DNA of 64,000 nucleotides from Nostoc commune NIES-4072 (GTDB lineage Bacteria > Cyanobacteriota > Cyanobacteriia > Cyanobacteriales > Nostocaceae): positions 4,165,513 through 4,229,512 of the forward strand of contig NZ_BDUD01000001.1 in NCBI RefSeq assembly GCF_003113895.1, in the 5' to 3' direction. Within the stretch, counting starts at the first letter, position 1, and each line of letters begins with the position of its first letter. The notes under the pieces are model-generated. The model searched no databases. It was not told the origin of the DNA and worked only from the letters and a program-made list of their open reading frames with translations. A program made the translations under genes and the position numbers. Below are positions 17,833 to 27,029 of this stretch, one piece after another.

Positions 17833-18053
17833 CTTGAAGCCCTACGGTGTATACACAAGTCAAATTACCCCCCTTAATCCCCCCTTGGAAAGGGGGGAAA
17901 TAGGAATCTAGTTCCCTCCTTTTTCCAAGGGCGGAAACAGGGATCTAGTTCCTTCCCCAATCCATCGGGGAGGGTTAGGGTGGGGTAAAACTGACGCGAA
18001 AAACCAGGTGAGTAAACTATTTCAGACTTGTGTATACACTGTAGGGCTTGAAG
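17833..18053. mobile_element. 221-bp element with 29-bp terminal inverted repeats
   Basis: The left end (17833-17861, CTTGAAGCCCTACGGTGT and on to CACAAGTC) and right end (18025-18053) are near-perfect inverted copies, with the palindromic GTGTATACAC in each. The interior is the common cyanobacterial CCCCCCTTGGAAAGGGGGG-type repeat. It has no coding content. Directly after it, at about 18068-18092, lies a TTATTAG tandem repeat. Confidence 0.65.
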
Positions 18054-18157
18054 CCGGGGGATTTCAAGTCATTAGTTATTAGTTATTAGTAGTTATACGG
18101 AATTTTTTGTGTTTAATAATACTAATGACTATTGACCAATGACTAATGACCAAGACG

Positions 18158-18268
18158 ACTTGGCGACAATTCCTCCCGTACCGAGTAAGTCTTGGTGAGT
18201 ATAACCCGATAAAGCTACTTCCCGGACTCGACCTAATAACTGTCGGAAACTTGGGGAGCCGGACAAGT
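18158..18268 (-). pseudogene. Fragment of a nonribosomal peptide synthetase condensation domain
   Basis: The minus strand encodes SGSPSFRQLLGRVREVAL followed by SGYTHQDLL. This matches the late core of NRPS condensation domains (GxPTFRELLxRVREVxLxAYxHQDLPFE). About 30 residues remain and the rest of the gene is absent. The sequence ends exactly where the next inverted-repeat element begins (18270), so that insertion or associated deletion may have removed the remainder. This implies that an NRPS gene once lay here or was copied here. Confidence 0.55.
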
Positions 18269-18269
18269 T

Positions 18270-18687
18270 GGTATTGAGCCGAGATATGAGTAAAAACCTG
18301 CAAGATGGTCTGGAAACTCCTACTATATATAGGGTTCAGCCATTTTTAAGTAAAATTGGCAGGATAACGCAAATCTTGGGTATGTATCGCTACAAAAACT
18401 GGAGTATTTATTAATTTTATTTACAGGTTTTACAGCAAGGACTTTGAGTATCTGTCGCAATAAATTGTCTGTAACTCCTACAGGTAAAGGATTATAGCCC
18501 AAAATATTAGCCTTCTACCACAGAGTATTTATAATTCCCTGTGGTAGGCGAAAAGCAATTATTGACCCTCAGACTGCAAGTATCTTCAGGCAAAATCCTA
18601 CTTTCGCTTCAAGAACGCTCAAACTTATATACAGCAAGGCTTTTCAGACCATCTTGCTGCTTTTTACTTGTATCTCGGCTCAATACC
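18270..18687. mobile_element. 418-bp element with about 46-bp imperfect terminal inverted repeats
   Basis: The left end starts GGTATTGAGCCGAGATA (18270 onward) and the right end is its inverted copy finishing at 18687. The arms extend through GCAAGATGGTCTG with a few mismatches. An internal hairpin with arms CTACCACAG and CTGTGGTAG lies at 18515-18547. No open frame of useful length exists inside, so this looks like a non-autonomous element. Confidence 0.6.
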
Positions 18688-18788
18688 ACATTAATCTCTC
18701 TGCACAAGAGCAATTAAAGGATAATCATAAAAGTATATGATTAATGTTTAGCTGGCGATGTCGAAGTTTTCGGCTGTAGTACTGTTGT

Positions 18789-19421
18789 TTATCCAACCGT
18801 ATTTAGGGACTGGCTCATGACCATGTTTATTAAGCTGTCTAGCAAGCGATCGCGTGATAAAAAAGTAAGTTCTTTGCCATGTAAAATTTCCTCTACAATT
18901 ACGTAGGATACTAGTGAACCAAAAAAAATATGAGCCATTGCCTCTGGATCGCTGATTGCTAGTTCTGGATGAGATGCAAAATAGTAACTTAGTATTTGCC
19001 GACCTCGTTGCACAACGGTTTGGTTATAAAGTTTTGCTAGTTCGGGAAAGTTTTGTGACTCAGTGATTATCAAACGCAACAATGCCAAATAATCGGGATT
19101 ATCAGCAACTTTGGTTAAATAAATTTCGGCAACTTGACGCAACAAAATTGCTGGTTCCCCCTGCAATTTTTCTATACTAAAAATGCTTTGAAAACAAGCA
19201 ATCGTCAACCGTTCTATCAACGCTTTAAACAGTCCTTCTTTATCTTGAAAGTGACTGTATATCGTTTGCTTCGATACTCCAGCTGAGGCACTGACACGAT
19301 CCATACTTGTTCTAGCGTAACCCTCCTTCAAAAATATCCGTATAGCTCCTTGTAAGATTTGCTCCTGCTTTGGAGCGATCGCAGGTAAAGGATTTTCTAG
19401 TTGGACAGGGTTTATAGGCAT
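18789..19421 (-). CDS. TetR/AcrR-family repressor
   Basis: 210 residues. The N-terminal helix-turn-helix (about 18-65) reads KQEQILQGAIRIFLKEGYAR, SASAGVSKQTIYSHFQDKE, the classical TetR signature, followed by an all-helical ligand domain of variable sequence. It is divergent from an HlyD/ABC exporter operon, with a perfect 25-bp palindrome 34 bases from its own start. The simplest reading is that it represses itself and the exporter until a ligand, probably a substrate of the exporter, binds. This is a standard arrangement; the ligand is not deducible. Confidence 0.93.
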   Translation of the reverse strand: MPINPVQLENPLPAIAPKQEQILQGAIRIFLKEGYARTSMDRVSASAGVSKQTIYSHFQDKEGLFKALIERLTIACFQSIFSIEKLQGEPAILLRQVAEIYLTKVADNPDYLALLRLIITESQNFPELAKLYNQTVVQRGRQILSYYFASHPELAISDPEAMAHIFFGSLVSYVIVEEILHGKELTFLSRDRLLDSLINMVMSQSLNTVG

Positions 19422-19454
19422 GAATGGTAAATTTTTTTGCGTATATCTTGCTAT

Positions 19455-19479
19455 ATCATACTAGACAGTCTAGTATGAT
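19455..19479. promoter_or_regulatory. Perfect 25-bp palindrome, predicted TetR operator
   Basis: The arms ATCATACTAGAC and GTCTAGTATGAT are exact inverted copies around a single A at 19467. The site lies between the divergent repressor gene (start 19421) and the exporter gene (preferred start 19544). Binding there would cover both promoters. The size and symmetry fit TetR dimers. Confidence 0.85.
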
Positions 19480-19543
19480 GACAAAGAATTCAAAATTTTC
19501 AATCCTCTTATACAGAATATTTTTCACAATCCAGGCTGCTACT

Positions 19544-20911
19544 ATGACTCAGACTATCCCGACATCCCCGGAAAATCTTAAAGATGCCCCAGTATCGAAG
19601 CCGCAACGCCGCAAAAAACCCATTTTTTTACTGATAGGGCTAGTGGTGGTAGGTGGTATTGGCTACGCTGTGTGGCGCTCTCAACCGCAAGTACCAGCAA
19701 ATATACTGCAAGTTAGCGGGCGGATTGAGGGTTATGAAACCGAGATTGGGATCAAGCGTTCTGGAAGAATTGAGACAATTGCCGTGCGGGAAGGCGCAGC
19801 AGTTAAAAAAGGGCAAGAGTTAATTAAGTTAGACGACACAGACGATCAATTGCTGCAACAACAACTACTTGGTACACAAGCGAGAGTGACATCTGCTAAG
19901 TATGATGAACAGCAGGCAATTTCAGATGTAGAGCGAGTCAGCAGAGAAATTCAAGAAATTAACAGCCAAATTAACGAAGCCAAACTTAATTTGCGGCAAT
20001 CTCAAGGAGATACCCAAGGAAGAATTGAGCAGGCACAAGCAAATGTCGCAGCAGCCAGAGCTACATTGGTGCAAGCACAAGCGCAAGTTAAACAGGCAGC
20101 AGCAGAAGTTAATTTAGCAAAAATCAACCGCGATCGCTATGCCCAATTGGTAAAAGAAGGAGCGATCAATCAACAACAATTCGATCAAGCCCAAACTACC
20201 CTAGATACAGCAATAGCAACCCTAGAAGCACGACAGGCAGCAGTTAATGCCGAACGCCAACAATTACAGGCTACATCAGGGGCGTTAACTCAAGTTAAAA
20301 CTACAGGTTTAAATCCTGACATTCGCAATGCCCAGTTAACAGCATTAGTCAGAAAGCAGCAGCAAAGCTATGCTCAACTTAAATCTGCACAAGCGAAAGT
20401 CAACTCTGCCCGTGCCAAAGTTAAAGATGCTCAAGCATCAAATCAGCAAATTCTCACGCAGATTGCAGACTCCAAAAAAGATGTAAATGTAGTCAGTCCC
20501 TTAGATGGAGTAGTTACAGCTCGGAGTGTCGAACCAGGCGCAATAGTTAGCAGTCAGACTAATATTTTGACAATTGTTGATCCTAAAACAGTGTATTTTA
20601 GAGGTTTTATTCCCGAAGGTGATATTGGCAAAGTGCGTCTAGGACAAACAACGAAAATCTTCATTGATTCTGCGCCGGACAAACCATTAGAAGGTAAAGT
20701 AATTGCGATCGATCCGCAAGCTTCATTTACACCAGAAAATATTTACTTTCAAAAAGATCGAGTCAGACAAGTAGTAGGAATTCGGATCAAAGTTCAAAAC
20801 CCTGATAGCTGCTTTAACCCCGAAAATCCTTACACTGAATCAGATTTACCCTGCGCCAAAATGGGGATGCCAGCAGATGCCGAAATTAGTTTGAAGTCAG
20901 AAAGCAGATAA
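19544..20911 (+). CDS. HlyD-family adaptor of an ABC exporter
   Basis: From the ATG at 19544 this gives 455 residues. It is preferred because it is followed by the normal short cytoplasmic tail and membrane helix (about 25-43, PIFLLIGLVVVGGIGYAVW). Upstream in-frame starts at 19424 and 19475 would lie before or inside the operator. A lipoyl half (ILQVSGRIEGYETEIGIK) is followed by a long coiled coil rich in Gln and Ala (about 95-320), the second lipoyl half (VVSPLDGVVTARSVEPGAIV) and a barrel domain. It resembles E. coli YbhG, the adaptor of the YbhFSR exporter, matching the three genes that follow. Confidence 0.9.
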   Translation: MTQTIPTSPENLKDAPVSKPQRRKKPIFLLIGLVVVGGIGYAVWRSQPQVPANILQVSGRIEGYETEIGIKRSGRIETIAVREGAAVKKGQELIKLDDTDDQLLQQQLLGTQARVTSAKYDEQQAISDVERVSREIQEINSQINEAKLNLRQSQGDTQGRIEQAQANVAAARATLVQAQAQVKQAAAEVNLAKINRDRYAQLVKEGAINQQQFDQAQTTLDTAIATLEARQAAVNAERQQLQATSGALTQVKTTGLNPDIRNAQLTALVRKQQQSYAQLKSAQAKVNSARAKVKDAQASNQQILTQIADSKKDVNVVSPLDGVVTARSVEPGAIVSSQTNILTIVDPKTVYFRGFIPEGDIGKVRLGQTTKIFIDSAPDKPLEGKVIAIDPQASFTPENIYFQKDRVRQVVGIRIKVQNPDSCFNPENPYTESDLPCAKMGMPADAEISLKSESR

Positions 20912-21011
20912 CAGAGCAACATTTCATTAATTCCTCGCAAATTCTCTGCGTACCTCTGCGTTTAAATTTCCACCTTCAATTCTCCACCACTTTCTCAAGC
21001 TAAGAGGCTAA

Positions 21012-23015
21012 ATGATGCAACAGCAAAAAACAGTTGTTACTCCAAACTCACCGCAATCATCTAGCACCACAGCAATTAAAGTTCGCGGTTTGCATAAGCA
21101 CTATGGAAACTTAGCTGCTGTGCGAGGAATTGATTTGAGTGTCAACAAAGGTGAAATGTTTGGATTAATCGGCCCTGATGGTGCGGGGAAAACTAGCACT
21201 TTTCACATTTTGGGCGGTGTGATGGAAGCAACGGCGGGGGAGGTACAAATATTTAATCAACCTGCACGAGATGCCCGATTAATTACAGGTTATCTTACTC
21301 AACAGTTTTCGCTGTATTTGGATTTGAGTATTGATGAAAACTTACGTTATGCAGCAGGTTTACGGCAAGTAGCAGATGATTTATTAAGAGAACGCCGCAA
21401 TAAATATTTAAAATTAATGAATTTAGAGCGATTTGGCGATCGCTTAGTAGGACAACTTTCTGGTGGGATGAAACAAAAGCTGGCGCTGTGTTGTGCTTTG
21501 GTTTCTCAACCAGAAATATTGTTATTAGATGAACCTACCACGGGTGTTGATCCAGTTTCCCGGCGGGAATTTTGGGATGTGCTAGGAGAATTATCAGCCG
21601 AGGGGATGACAATTGTAGTTGCGACACCATACTTAGACGAAGCTGAACGTTGTCACCGCGTGGCTTTGATGTACAGTGGGCAAATTCATGAAATTGGCAC
21701 ACCCAAAGAATTACGGGCTAACTTAGGCTTGCATCGCTTGGAATTGCGAACAGCAAATCTACAAGCAACAGAAGAGATATTATCTCAGACTGACCAGACA
21801 AATATAGTAGATGTGCAAACTTTTGGCGATCGCTTGGATGTTTTAGTTCAAGATATAAATTCCGGCGAAATCCAAGTCCGCGAACTGCTGCAACAACATC
21901 AGTTACCTTCTCCCAGTATCGAGCATGGCGAACCCACATTAGAAAACGTCTTTGTCACCCGCCTGCGACAACAAGGTTCTGCGCCGCAATTTTTTCCATT
22001 TCCTCGTTTTCGCAAAAGAGGAGCAGAAAAAGTATTTAATACTCAAAACTCAGAACTCAGCACTCAGCACTCAGCACTAGCCATACATGCTAACAACCTT
22101 AACCGTGTTTTTGGCAATTTCCAAGCCGTTAAAGATGTCAACGTCGAAGTGCGCTACGGGGAAATCTTTGGGTTGTTAGGTGCTAACGGTGCTGGAAAAA
22201 CCACCACAATTAAGATGCTGTGTGGATTACTAGCAGCAAGTGGCGGTGAAATTTCCTTGGGCGGTGAAATTTCCTTGGGCGGTGAAACTGGAAATCTGCG
22301 GAGTGCAGACTTACGGCGGCGTATTGGTTACATGAGTCAAAAATTCACCCTTTACGACGATTTAACTATTCTGCAAAATCTCGAATTTTATAGCGGAGTC
22401 TACGGCGTACCTCGCAAACTCCGACGGGAAAAAATTGATTGGGTAATTGCTACCTGTGGTTTAGAAGGACAAGCAAATATGATTACTGGACAGCTACCGG
22501 GTGGTTGGAAACAGCGAGTCGCTTTCGGTGCTTGTGTGATGCACGAACCAGATATTTTATTTTTAGACGAACCCACATCGGGGGTAGATCCCTTGGCGCG
22601 TCGCCAGTTTTGGAAGCTGATTAATGACTTTGCCCGTAACGGTACAGCCATTTTAGTGACAACGCACTATCTAGAAGAAGCTGAACAGTGCAACCGCATG
22701 AGTTTTATGGTTGCAGGAGAAACCGTCGCCGAAGGTTCACCAAGTTCTATCAAAGCCTCGCAACCGGGACAACTAATAGAAATTATTGTCAATCAAAACC
22801 AAACAGCTTCCAACATACTCAAACAACACTTTGAGCCTTGGCGCATCTCGATTTTCGCTGATAGTTTACACGTTGTTCTCGATCAGCCTGAACAGGAAAT
22901 AAATCAACTAACTCAACTTTTAGAGGCTAATCAAATTACCATCAATTCTTTACGCGCCATTCCTTTTTCTTTAGAAGATGCTTTTATCGGTATAGTACAG
23001 CGATCGCAAAAATAG
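21012..23015 (+). CDS. ABC exporter ATPase with two fused nucleotide-binding domains (YbhF-like)
   Basis: 667 residues. Domain 1 has Walker A GPDGAGKT, signature LSGGMKQKLAL and Walker B ILLLDEPTTGVDP. Domain 2 has Walker A GANGAGKTTT, a divergent signature LPGGWKQRVAF and Walker B ILFLDEPTSGVDP. A Pro instead of Ser in the second signature is also what I recall for YbhF. The linker (about residues 327-357) is partly encoded by heptamer repeats, and an 18-bp tandem duplication near 22248-22284 repeats ISLGGE in a loop of domain 2. It powers export through the two permeases downstream. Confidence 0.93.
   Translation: MMQQQKTVVTPNSPQSSSTTAIKVRGLHKHYGNLAAVRGIDLSVNKGEMFGLIGPDGAGKTSTFHILGGVMEATAGEVQIFNQPARDARLITGYLTQQFSLYLDLSIDENLRYAAGLRQVADDLLRERRNKYLKLMNLERFGDRLVGQLSGGMKQKLALCCALVSQPEILLLDEPTTGVDPVSRREFWDVLGELSAEGMTIVVATPYLDEAERCHRVALMYSGQIHEIGTPKELRANLGLHRLELRTANLQATEEILSQTDQTNIVDVQTFGDRLDVLVQDINSGEIQVRELLQQHQLPSPSIEHGEPTLENVFVTRLRQQGSAPQFFPFPRFRKRGAEKVFNTQNSELSTQHSALAIHANNLNRVFGNFQAVKDVNVEVRYGEIFGLLGANGAGKTTTIKMLCGLLAASGGEISLGGEISLGGETGNLRSADLRRRIGYMSQKFTLYDDLTILQNLEFYSGVYGVPRKLRREKIDWVIATCGLEGQANMITGQLPGGWKQRVAFGACVMHEPDILFLDEPTSGVDPLARRQFWKLINDFARNGTAILVTTHYLEEAEQCNRMSFMVAGETVAEGSPSSIKASQPGQLIEIIVNQNQTASNILKQHFEPWRISIFADSLHVVLDQPEQEINQLTQLLEANQITINSLRAIPFSLEDAFIGIVQRSQK
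22041..22079. repeat. ACTCAGC-type heptamer repeat encoding the interdomain linker
   Basis: Units of the type ACTCAGAACTCAGCACTCAG run in frame through the linker between the two ATPase domains, giving QNSELSTQHSALAIH. The same unit family appears, mostly inverted, in coxB at 4906-5050. The linker tolerates it because it lies between folded domains. Confidence 0.75.
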
Positions 23016-23155
23016 AAAACGAGTATGCAGCAAATTATCCTCCAAAAACCTCTGCGTTCCTACCCTGCGGGAAGGCGAAGCGCCTATGCGCTAACCTCCG
23101 CGTTCCTCTGCGTTTAAAAACACTCTGATTTTAGCCAAAGCCGTACCCAATATAT

Positions 23156-24262
23156 ATGAAACGAATTATTGCCCAATGTGTAAAAGAAATAGCCCAATTC
23201 CGCCGCGATCGCCTGACCTTGGCACTAGCATTTTTATTACCATTCATTACTTTAATAATTTTTGGTTTTGCTATTAGGTTAGAGAGTAAAGATATTCCCT
23301 TAATTGTGCAAGATTTTAACCGCACAAACTTAAGTAACAGCTATATTGAAAGACTTTATGCTACCAATCAATTTGTGCCTAAACAATGGTCTGGTGGCAA
23401 TCCTACACGCGATGCTATAGATAAAGGAATTGCTAAAGCCGCAGTGATTATTCCGCCAGAGTTTAGCCGTGATATTCAAGCAGGTAGAATTACAAATGTA
23501 CAAGTGTTAATCGATGCCACTGATGTTAACAATGCCCGTGTAATTAGAAATAGTATTCAAAGAGTGACAAACTTTTTCATGCAAGAGCATGGACTGATAC
23601 CTGCGACTAGTAGTATTACAGCAAGAATGCGTCTATGGTTTAATCCTGGCAGATTAGAATCGCTGTATATTGTGCCAGGAACTTACGGAGTTGTACTATG
23701 GATTTTTCCTTCATTGCTTTCAGCGATCGCAATGGTACGGGAAAAAGAAAAAGGAACAATTTTACAAGTATACGCTTCTAGTATTAGTGCCACTGAACTA
23801 TTACTTGGTAAAGGATTAGCATACCTATTAATTGCCATCGCGGAGGCATTAGTTGTTATGGTATTAGGCTCAATTATTTTCCAAGTTGGCATAGTTGGCA
23901 ATCCCATAACATTACTACTTGGTACTTTACTATTTCTGACAGATAGCGTTTTTTTCGGATTGCTTTTAGGAGTCCGCAGTAGTAACCAAAATGCTGCTGT
24001 ACAAGGTGTTTCTCTCGTAGGATTTATCACATCATTATTACTCTCAGGTTTTATTTATCCCCTCAACAATATTCCTTTTCCCTTATCACTACTACCTAAC
24101 ATAATTCCGGCGCGTTATTACATCGATATCACTCGTGATGCCTTCGTGCGTGGTACAGGATTTGCCGGAGTTTGGTTTGATTTACTCATGCTTGCAGCTT
24201 TGGGATTAGTATTTTTCAACGTATCACGCCGAGTTTTAAGTCGAATGCAATTACCAAATTAA
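23156..24262 (+). CDS. ABC-2 type permease (YbhS/YbhR-like), first
   Basis: 368 residues. There is an N-terminal helix at about 20-41 (LTLALAFLLPFITLIIFGFAI with flanks), a large extracytoplasmic domain (about 45-165), and five C-terminal helices from residue 175. AMVREKEKGTILQVYASSIS after the second helix is the conserved cytoplasmic elbow of ABC-2 permeases. It forms half of the membrane channel driven by the upstream double ATPase and coupled to the HlyD adaptor. The substrate is unknown; drug or lipid-like compounds are typical for the family. About 140 bases of repeat-like spacer separate it from the ATPase gene. Confidence 0.92.
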   Translation: MKRIIAQCVKEIAQFRRDRLTLALAFLLPFITLIIFGFAIRLESKDIPLIVQDFNRTNLSNSYIERLYATNQFVPKQWSGGNPTRDAIDKGIAKAAVIIPPEFSRDIQAGRITNVQVLIDATDVNNARVIRNSIQRVTNFFMQEHGLIPATSSITARMRLWFNPGRLESLYIVPGTYGVVLWIFPSLLSAIAMVREKEKGTILQVYASSISATELLLGKGLAYLLIAIAEALVVMVLGSIIFQVGIVGNPITLLLGTLLFLTDSVFFGLLLGVRSSNQNAAVQGVSLVGFITSLLLSGFIYPLNNIPFPLSLLPNIIPARYYIDITRDAFVRGTGFAGVWFDLLMLAALGLVFFNVSRRVLSRMQLPN

Positions 24263-24354
24263 TTTCTCTGTGTCGCGCCAGTTGCTACAACGAGCGGAAC
24301 CCCTGTAACGCACTGGCTTTTCTGCGTATCTATGGTTAAATCAAAAGTGATTTT

Positions 24355-25476
24355 ATGAAATTTATTCAGCGATTATTTGATAGCCCATTTTGGTCATTAA
24401 TGCGGAAAGAAATTAATCAAATTCTCCGCAACAAGCAATTAATTATTCTGTTAGTTGTCCCGCCAACAGTTCAATTATTACTCTATGGATTTATCCTTAA
24501 TCCCGACGTTCATAACTTGCGATTAGGTGTCATTGACTATGCCAACGTCAGTGCTAGTCGGGAGTTAGTTTCAGCCATGACATCAAATCGAATTTTCACT
24601 TTAGAATCTGTACCAAGCAGTGAAAAAGCATTGAGTCGTCAGGTAGAAGAAGGAAAGCTAGATGTTGGGGTAATAATTCCTCCCGATTTTCCGCGTCAAC
24701 TAGCACAAAAATCAGCAGAAATTCAAGTATTTATTGATGCTGTAAATGCTAATACAGCCGGGATTGCCGGAAATTATATGAATCAAATTATCCAGCAATA
24801 TAATTTACAATTAACCCAAGGTAAAGTAAATCCCCCAGTTTCACCTGAAGTTGTATTTCTTTATAATCCTGGACTGACGAGTAGTTGGTTTTTTGTACCA
24901 GGAGTTATGGGTTTAGTTTTAACATTAATTGGGACATTAGTATCAGCAATTACTGTTGTCCGAGAAAAAGATACAGGTACTTTAGAACAATTACTAATGA
25001 CTCCGGCTGCTAACTGGCAAATATTACTATCGAAAATTGTCCCTTTAGCATTTTTATTAATGGGAGATGTTTTATTAGCTACCACTTTAGCAACAGTAAT
25101 ATTTCATGTACCATTTCGAGGTAATTTTCTGCTATTTTTCGCCCTCTCAAGTATGTATGTATTTGTCGGGATTAGCCTGGGTATTATGTTGGCGACTGTA
25201 AGTAGTTCCCAACAACAGGTAGTTTTGACATCTTTCTTTATTAATTTACCAATGGTACAAACTTCTGGAGCGATCGCACCTATTGAAGCTATGCCACCTT
25301 TGTTTCAAGCCCTATCTTTACTCAATCCCCTCCGTCATTACATTGCGATCGTTCGAGGTATTTTGCTCAAAGGTGTTGGCTTAGATGTACTTTGGATGAA
25401 TGTTTTGGCTTTAGTCGCCTTTGCTGTTGTGTTATTAACTATTAGTATTAGTAAGTTTCGCAGTCAGTTAAGCTAG
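24355..25476 (+). CDS. ABC-2 type permease (YbhS/YbhR-like), second
   Basis: 373 residues and the same plan as the preceding permease: a first helix at about 29-49, an extracytoplasmic domain, then five helices. The VVREKDTGTLEQLLMTPAAN elbow follows helix 2. It is the second half of the channel. The spacing of 92 bases and common strand put it in the same operon, completing an adaptor-ATPase-permease-permease set under the TetR-type repressor. No outer-membrane protein gene is present, so a shared TolC-like channel elsewhere is assumed. Confidence 0.92.
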   Translation: MKFIQRLFDSPFWSLMRKEINQILRNKQLIILLVVPPTVQLLLYGFILNPDVHNLRLGVIDYANVSASRELVSAMTSNRIFTLESVPSSEKALSRQVEEGKLDVGVIIPPDFPRQLAQKSAEIQVFIDAVNANTAGIAGNYMNQIIQQYNLQLTQGKVNPPVSPEVVFLYNPGLTSSWFFVPGVMGLVLTLIGTLVSAITVVREKDTGTLEQLLMTPAANWQILLSKIVPLAFLLMGDVLLATTLATVIFHVPFRGNFLLFFALSSMYVFVGISLGIMLATVSSSQQQVVLTSFFINLPMVQTSGAIAPIEAMPPLFQALSLLNPLRHYIAIVRGILLKGVGLDVLWMNVLALVAFAVVLLTISISKFRSQLS

Positions 25477-25540
25477 GGAGCAACACTCTAACAGCAAGCC
25501 TTAATTAGGGGGCTTTGGGTTTGATGAACTTAAGGGTCAT

Positions 25541-25570
25541 GCGTAGGCGTAGCCCGCCGCAGGCATCGCT
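25541..25570. repeat. REP-like repeat, inverted copy of 42783-42812
   Basis: Thirty bases (GCGTAGGCGTAGCCCGCCGC and on) are the exact reverse complement of 42783-42812. It belongs to the same dispersed family as 1138-1190 and 26723-26746. Confidence 0.75.
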
Positions 25571-25685
25571 ACCAGTGCGCTTGCTCTCAAGAAGCTCAAA
25601 CTGGTTTGCGGCGATAAAATCAGAAGAATCAGCCGTTTTAGAATTACGAAAAGCTACAAACTTAACTTCTAGGGATTAGCGCAGA

Positions 25686-26549
25686 ATGAATGACCAGCAA
25701 TTATTTAATGATCGTCTGGCTGTGTTGGCGACAATGCACCAAAAAGAAAAGGTAATTGCTCCACTATTAGAGCAAGAGTTAGGCATCAAAGTTATAGTAC
25801 CACAGGATTTTAATACTGATATTTTTGGCACATTTACTAGAGAAGTAAAACGTCCGGGAACACAAATTGCCGCCGCTAAATTCAAAGCAGAGAAAGCCTT
25901 AGAATTAACACGAGAAAATTTAGCGATCGCCAGCGAAGGTAGTTTTACACCCCATCCATTAGTTCCTTACATTTACTGTAACAGAGAAATAGTTGTTTTG
26001 TTAGATAAAATCAATAATCTAGAAATTATTGGTGAGGAAATTTCTACAGATACTAACTTTAATCATCAAATTATAACAAATTTAGATGAGGCATATATTT
26101 TTGCTAAGAAAGTTGGTTTTCCGGAACATGGATTAGTTGTCTGGTTTGAAAACTTAGAGAATAGATGTAATGAGATAATTAAAGGTATTACAAAAGAAAT
26201 AGATTTGATAACATCAGTTAATTTTGCATTGCATAATTCACCAAATAGTCAGGTAAATATTGAGACAGATATGCGGGCAATGTATAATCCCACTCGAATG
26301 AAAAATATTGCAAAAGCTACCCATAATTTACTCAATAAAATTAGCAGTTGTTGCCCAAAGTGTAATATCCCTGGTTTTGAAATAACTGAAATAATTCAGG
26401 GATTACCCTGTGAATTTTGTCAGATCCCAACCACCTTACCACTGACCGCAATTTATCAATGTAAAAAATGTGGTTTTAATCAAGAGAAACTATTTCCTAA
26501 TGGTATGGAATTTGCAAATCCAGCCCAATGTATGTACTGTAATCCGTAG
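25686..26549 (+). CDS. DUF6671-like protein with C-terminal zinc ribbons
   Basis: 287 residues and soluble. The N-terminal two thirds (LAVLATMHQKEKVIAPLLEQ, then DIFGTFTREVKRPGTQI and AIASEGSFTPHP) form a conserved alpha/beta region that I recall as DUF6671. The C-terminal 70 residues carry four cysteine pairs (CCPKC, CEFC, CKKC and CMYC), which would bind two zinc ions. The combination suggests nucleotide or nucleic-acid handling, but no reaction is established. The gene stands alone between repeat regions and its promoter is not evident. Confidence 0.8.
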   Translation: MNDQQLFNDRLAVLATMHQKEKVIAPLLEQELGIKVIVPQDFNTDIFGTFTREVKRPGTQIAAAKFKAEKALELTRENLAIASEGSFTPHPLVPYIYCNREIVVLLDKINNLEIIGEEISTDTNFNHQIITNLDEAYIFAKKVGFPEHGLVVWFENLENRCNEIIKGITKEIDLITSVNFALHNSPNSQVNIETDMRAMYNPTRMKNIAKATHNLLNKISSCCPKCNIPGFEITEIIQGLPCEFCQIPTTLPLTAIYQCKKCGFNQEKLFPNGMEFANPAQCMYCNP

Positions 26550-26591
26550 GGTATCTCTACACGGGGATGATTTAGGGGATTGGTCAGAATT

Positions 26592-26697
26592 CAATACTGC
26601 TCGCTTTGTGCATTCTTAACTCGGCATTGGGTTTAGGTTAAAGGTTTTTTCTTTCCCCTTTCCCGCAACCCCATTCCCCAAAACCCGACAAGTATTG
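26592..26697. mobile_element. Inverted-repeat element family C, copy 1
   Basis: The ends are CAATACT and AGTATTG. The interior includes TAACTCGGCATTGGGTTTAG and GGTTTTTTCTTTCCCCTTTC, shared with the inverted copy at 54984-55108 and the partial copy at 36316-36385. It is non-coding. Confidence 0.65.
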
Positions 26698-26722
26698 GGT
26701 CAGAATTGGGATTGCTGGGGGT

Positions 26723-26746
26723 GCGTAGCTTGCCGCCGTAGGCATC
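26723..26746. repeat. REP-like repeat
   Basis: GCGTAGCTTGCCGCCGTAGG followed by CATCG matches the dispersed family seen at 1138, 25541 and 42783. It lies between elements C and A in a 480-base stretch without genes. Confidence 0.6.
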
Positions 26747-26885
26747 GTATATTTTTTCTTATTTTCTCTACCACACTTGTTGTCTTATTTGTCAATGGGC
26801 AAGTCTTGATTTGGTATAAGCATCGCTATGGCAATTATCCAATTCGGTTATGCGAACAAAGTTATTTTCAAAATCGTATCTATAA

Positions 26886-27007
26886 TATAGGACTAATATT
26901 TGATTTCTGAAAAAGCTCGGTACAGATCGAAAAGCCTAATTCCTTATTCCCTACTCCCCACTCACTGCCCACATAGATAATTTCAAAAATCAAATACGAT
27001 TCCTATA
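26886..27007. mobile_element. Inverted-repeat element family A, short variant
   Basis: The ends TATAGGACTAATATTTGATT and, inverted, TATAGGAATCGTATTTGATT match the family A termini at 28740 and 35130. The interior is different (stress-free AT-rich DNA plus a CCCACTC-type run), so only the ends are shared. It lies 22 bases before the CHASE3 gene. Confidence 0.65.
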
Positions 27008-27029
27008 AATGCTGCTATACCATAAGTAA

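Noticed and set aside
26695..26910. 71-residue plus-strand frame
   Set aside because: It is built from a REP-like repeat and the end of element A; no start signal.
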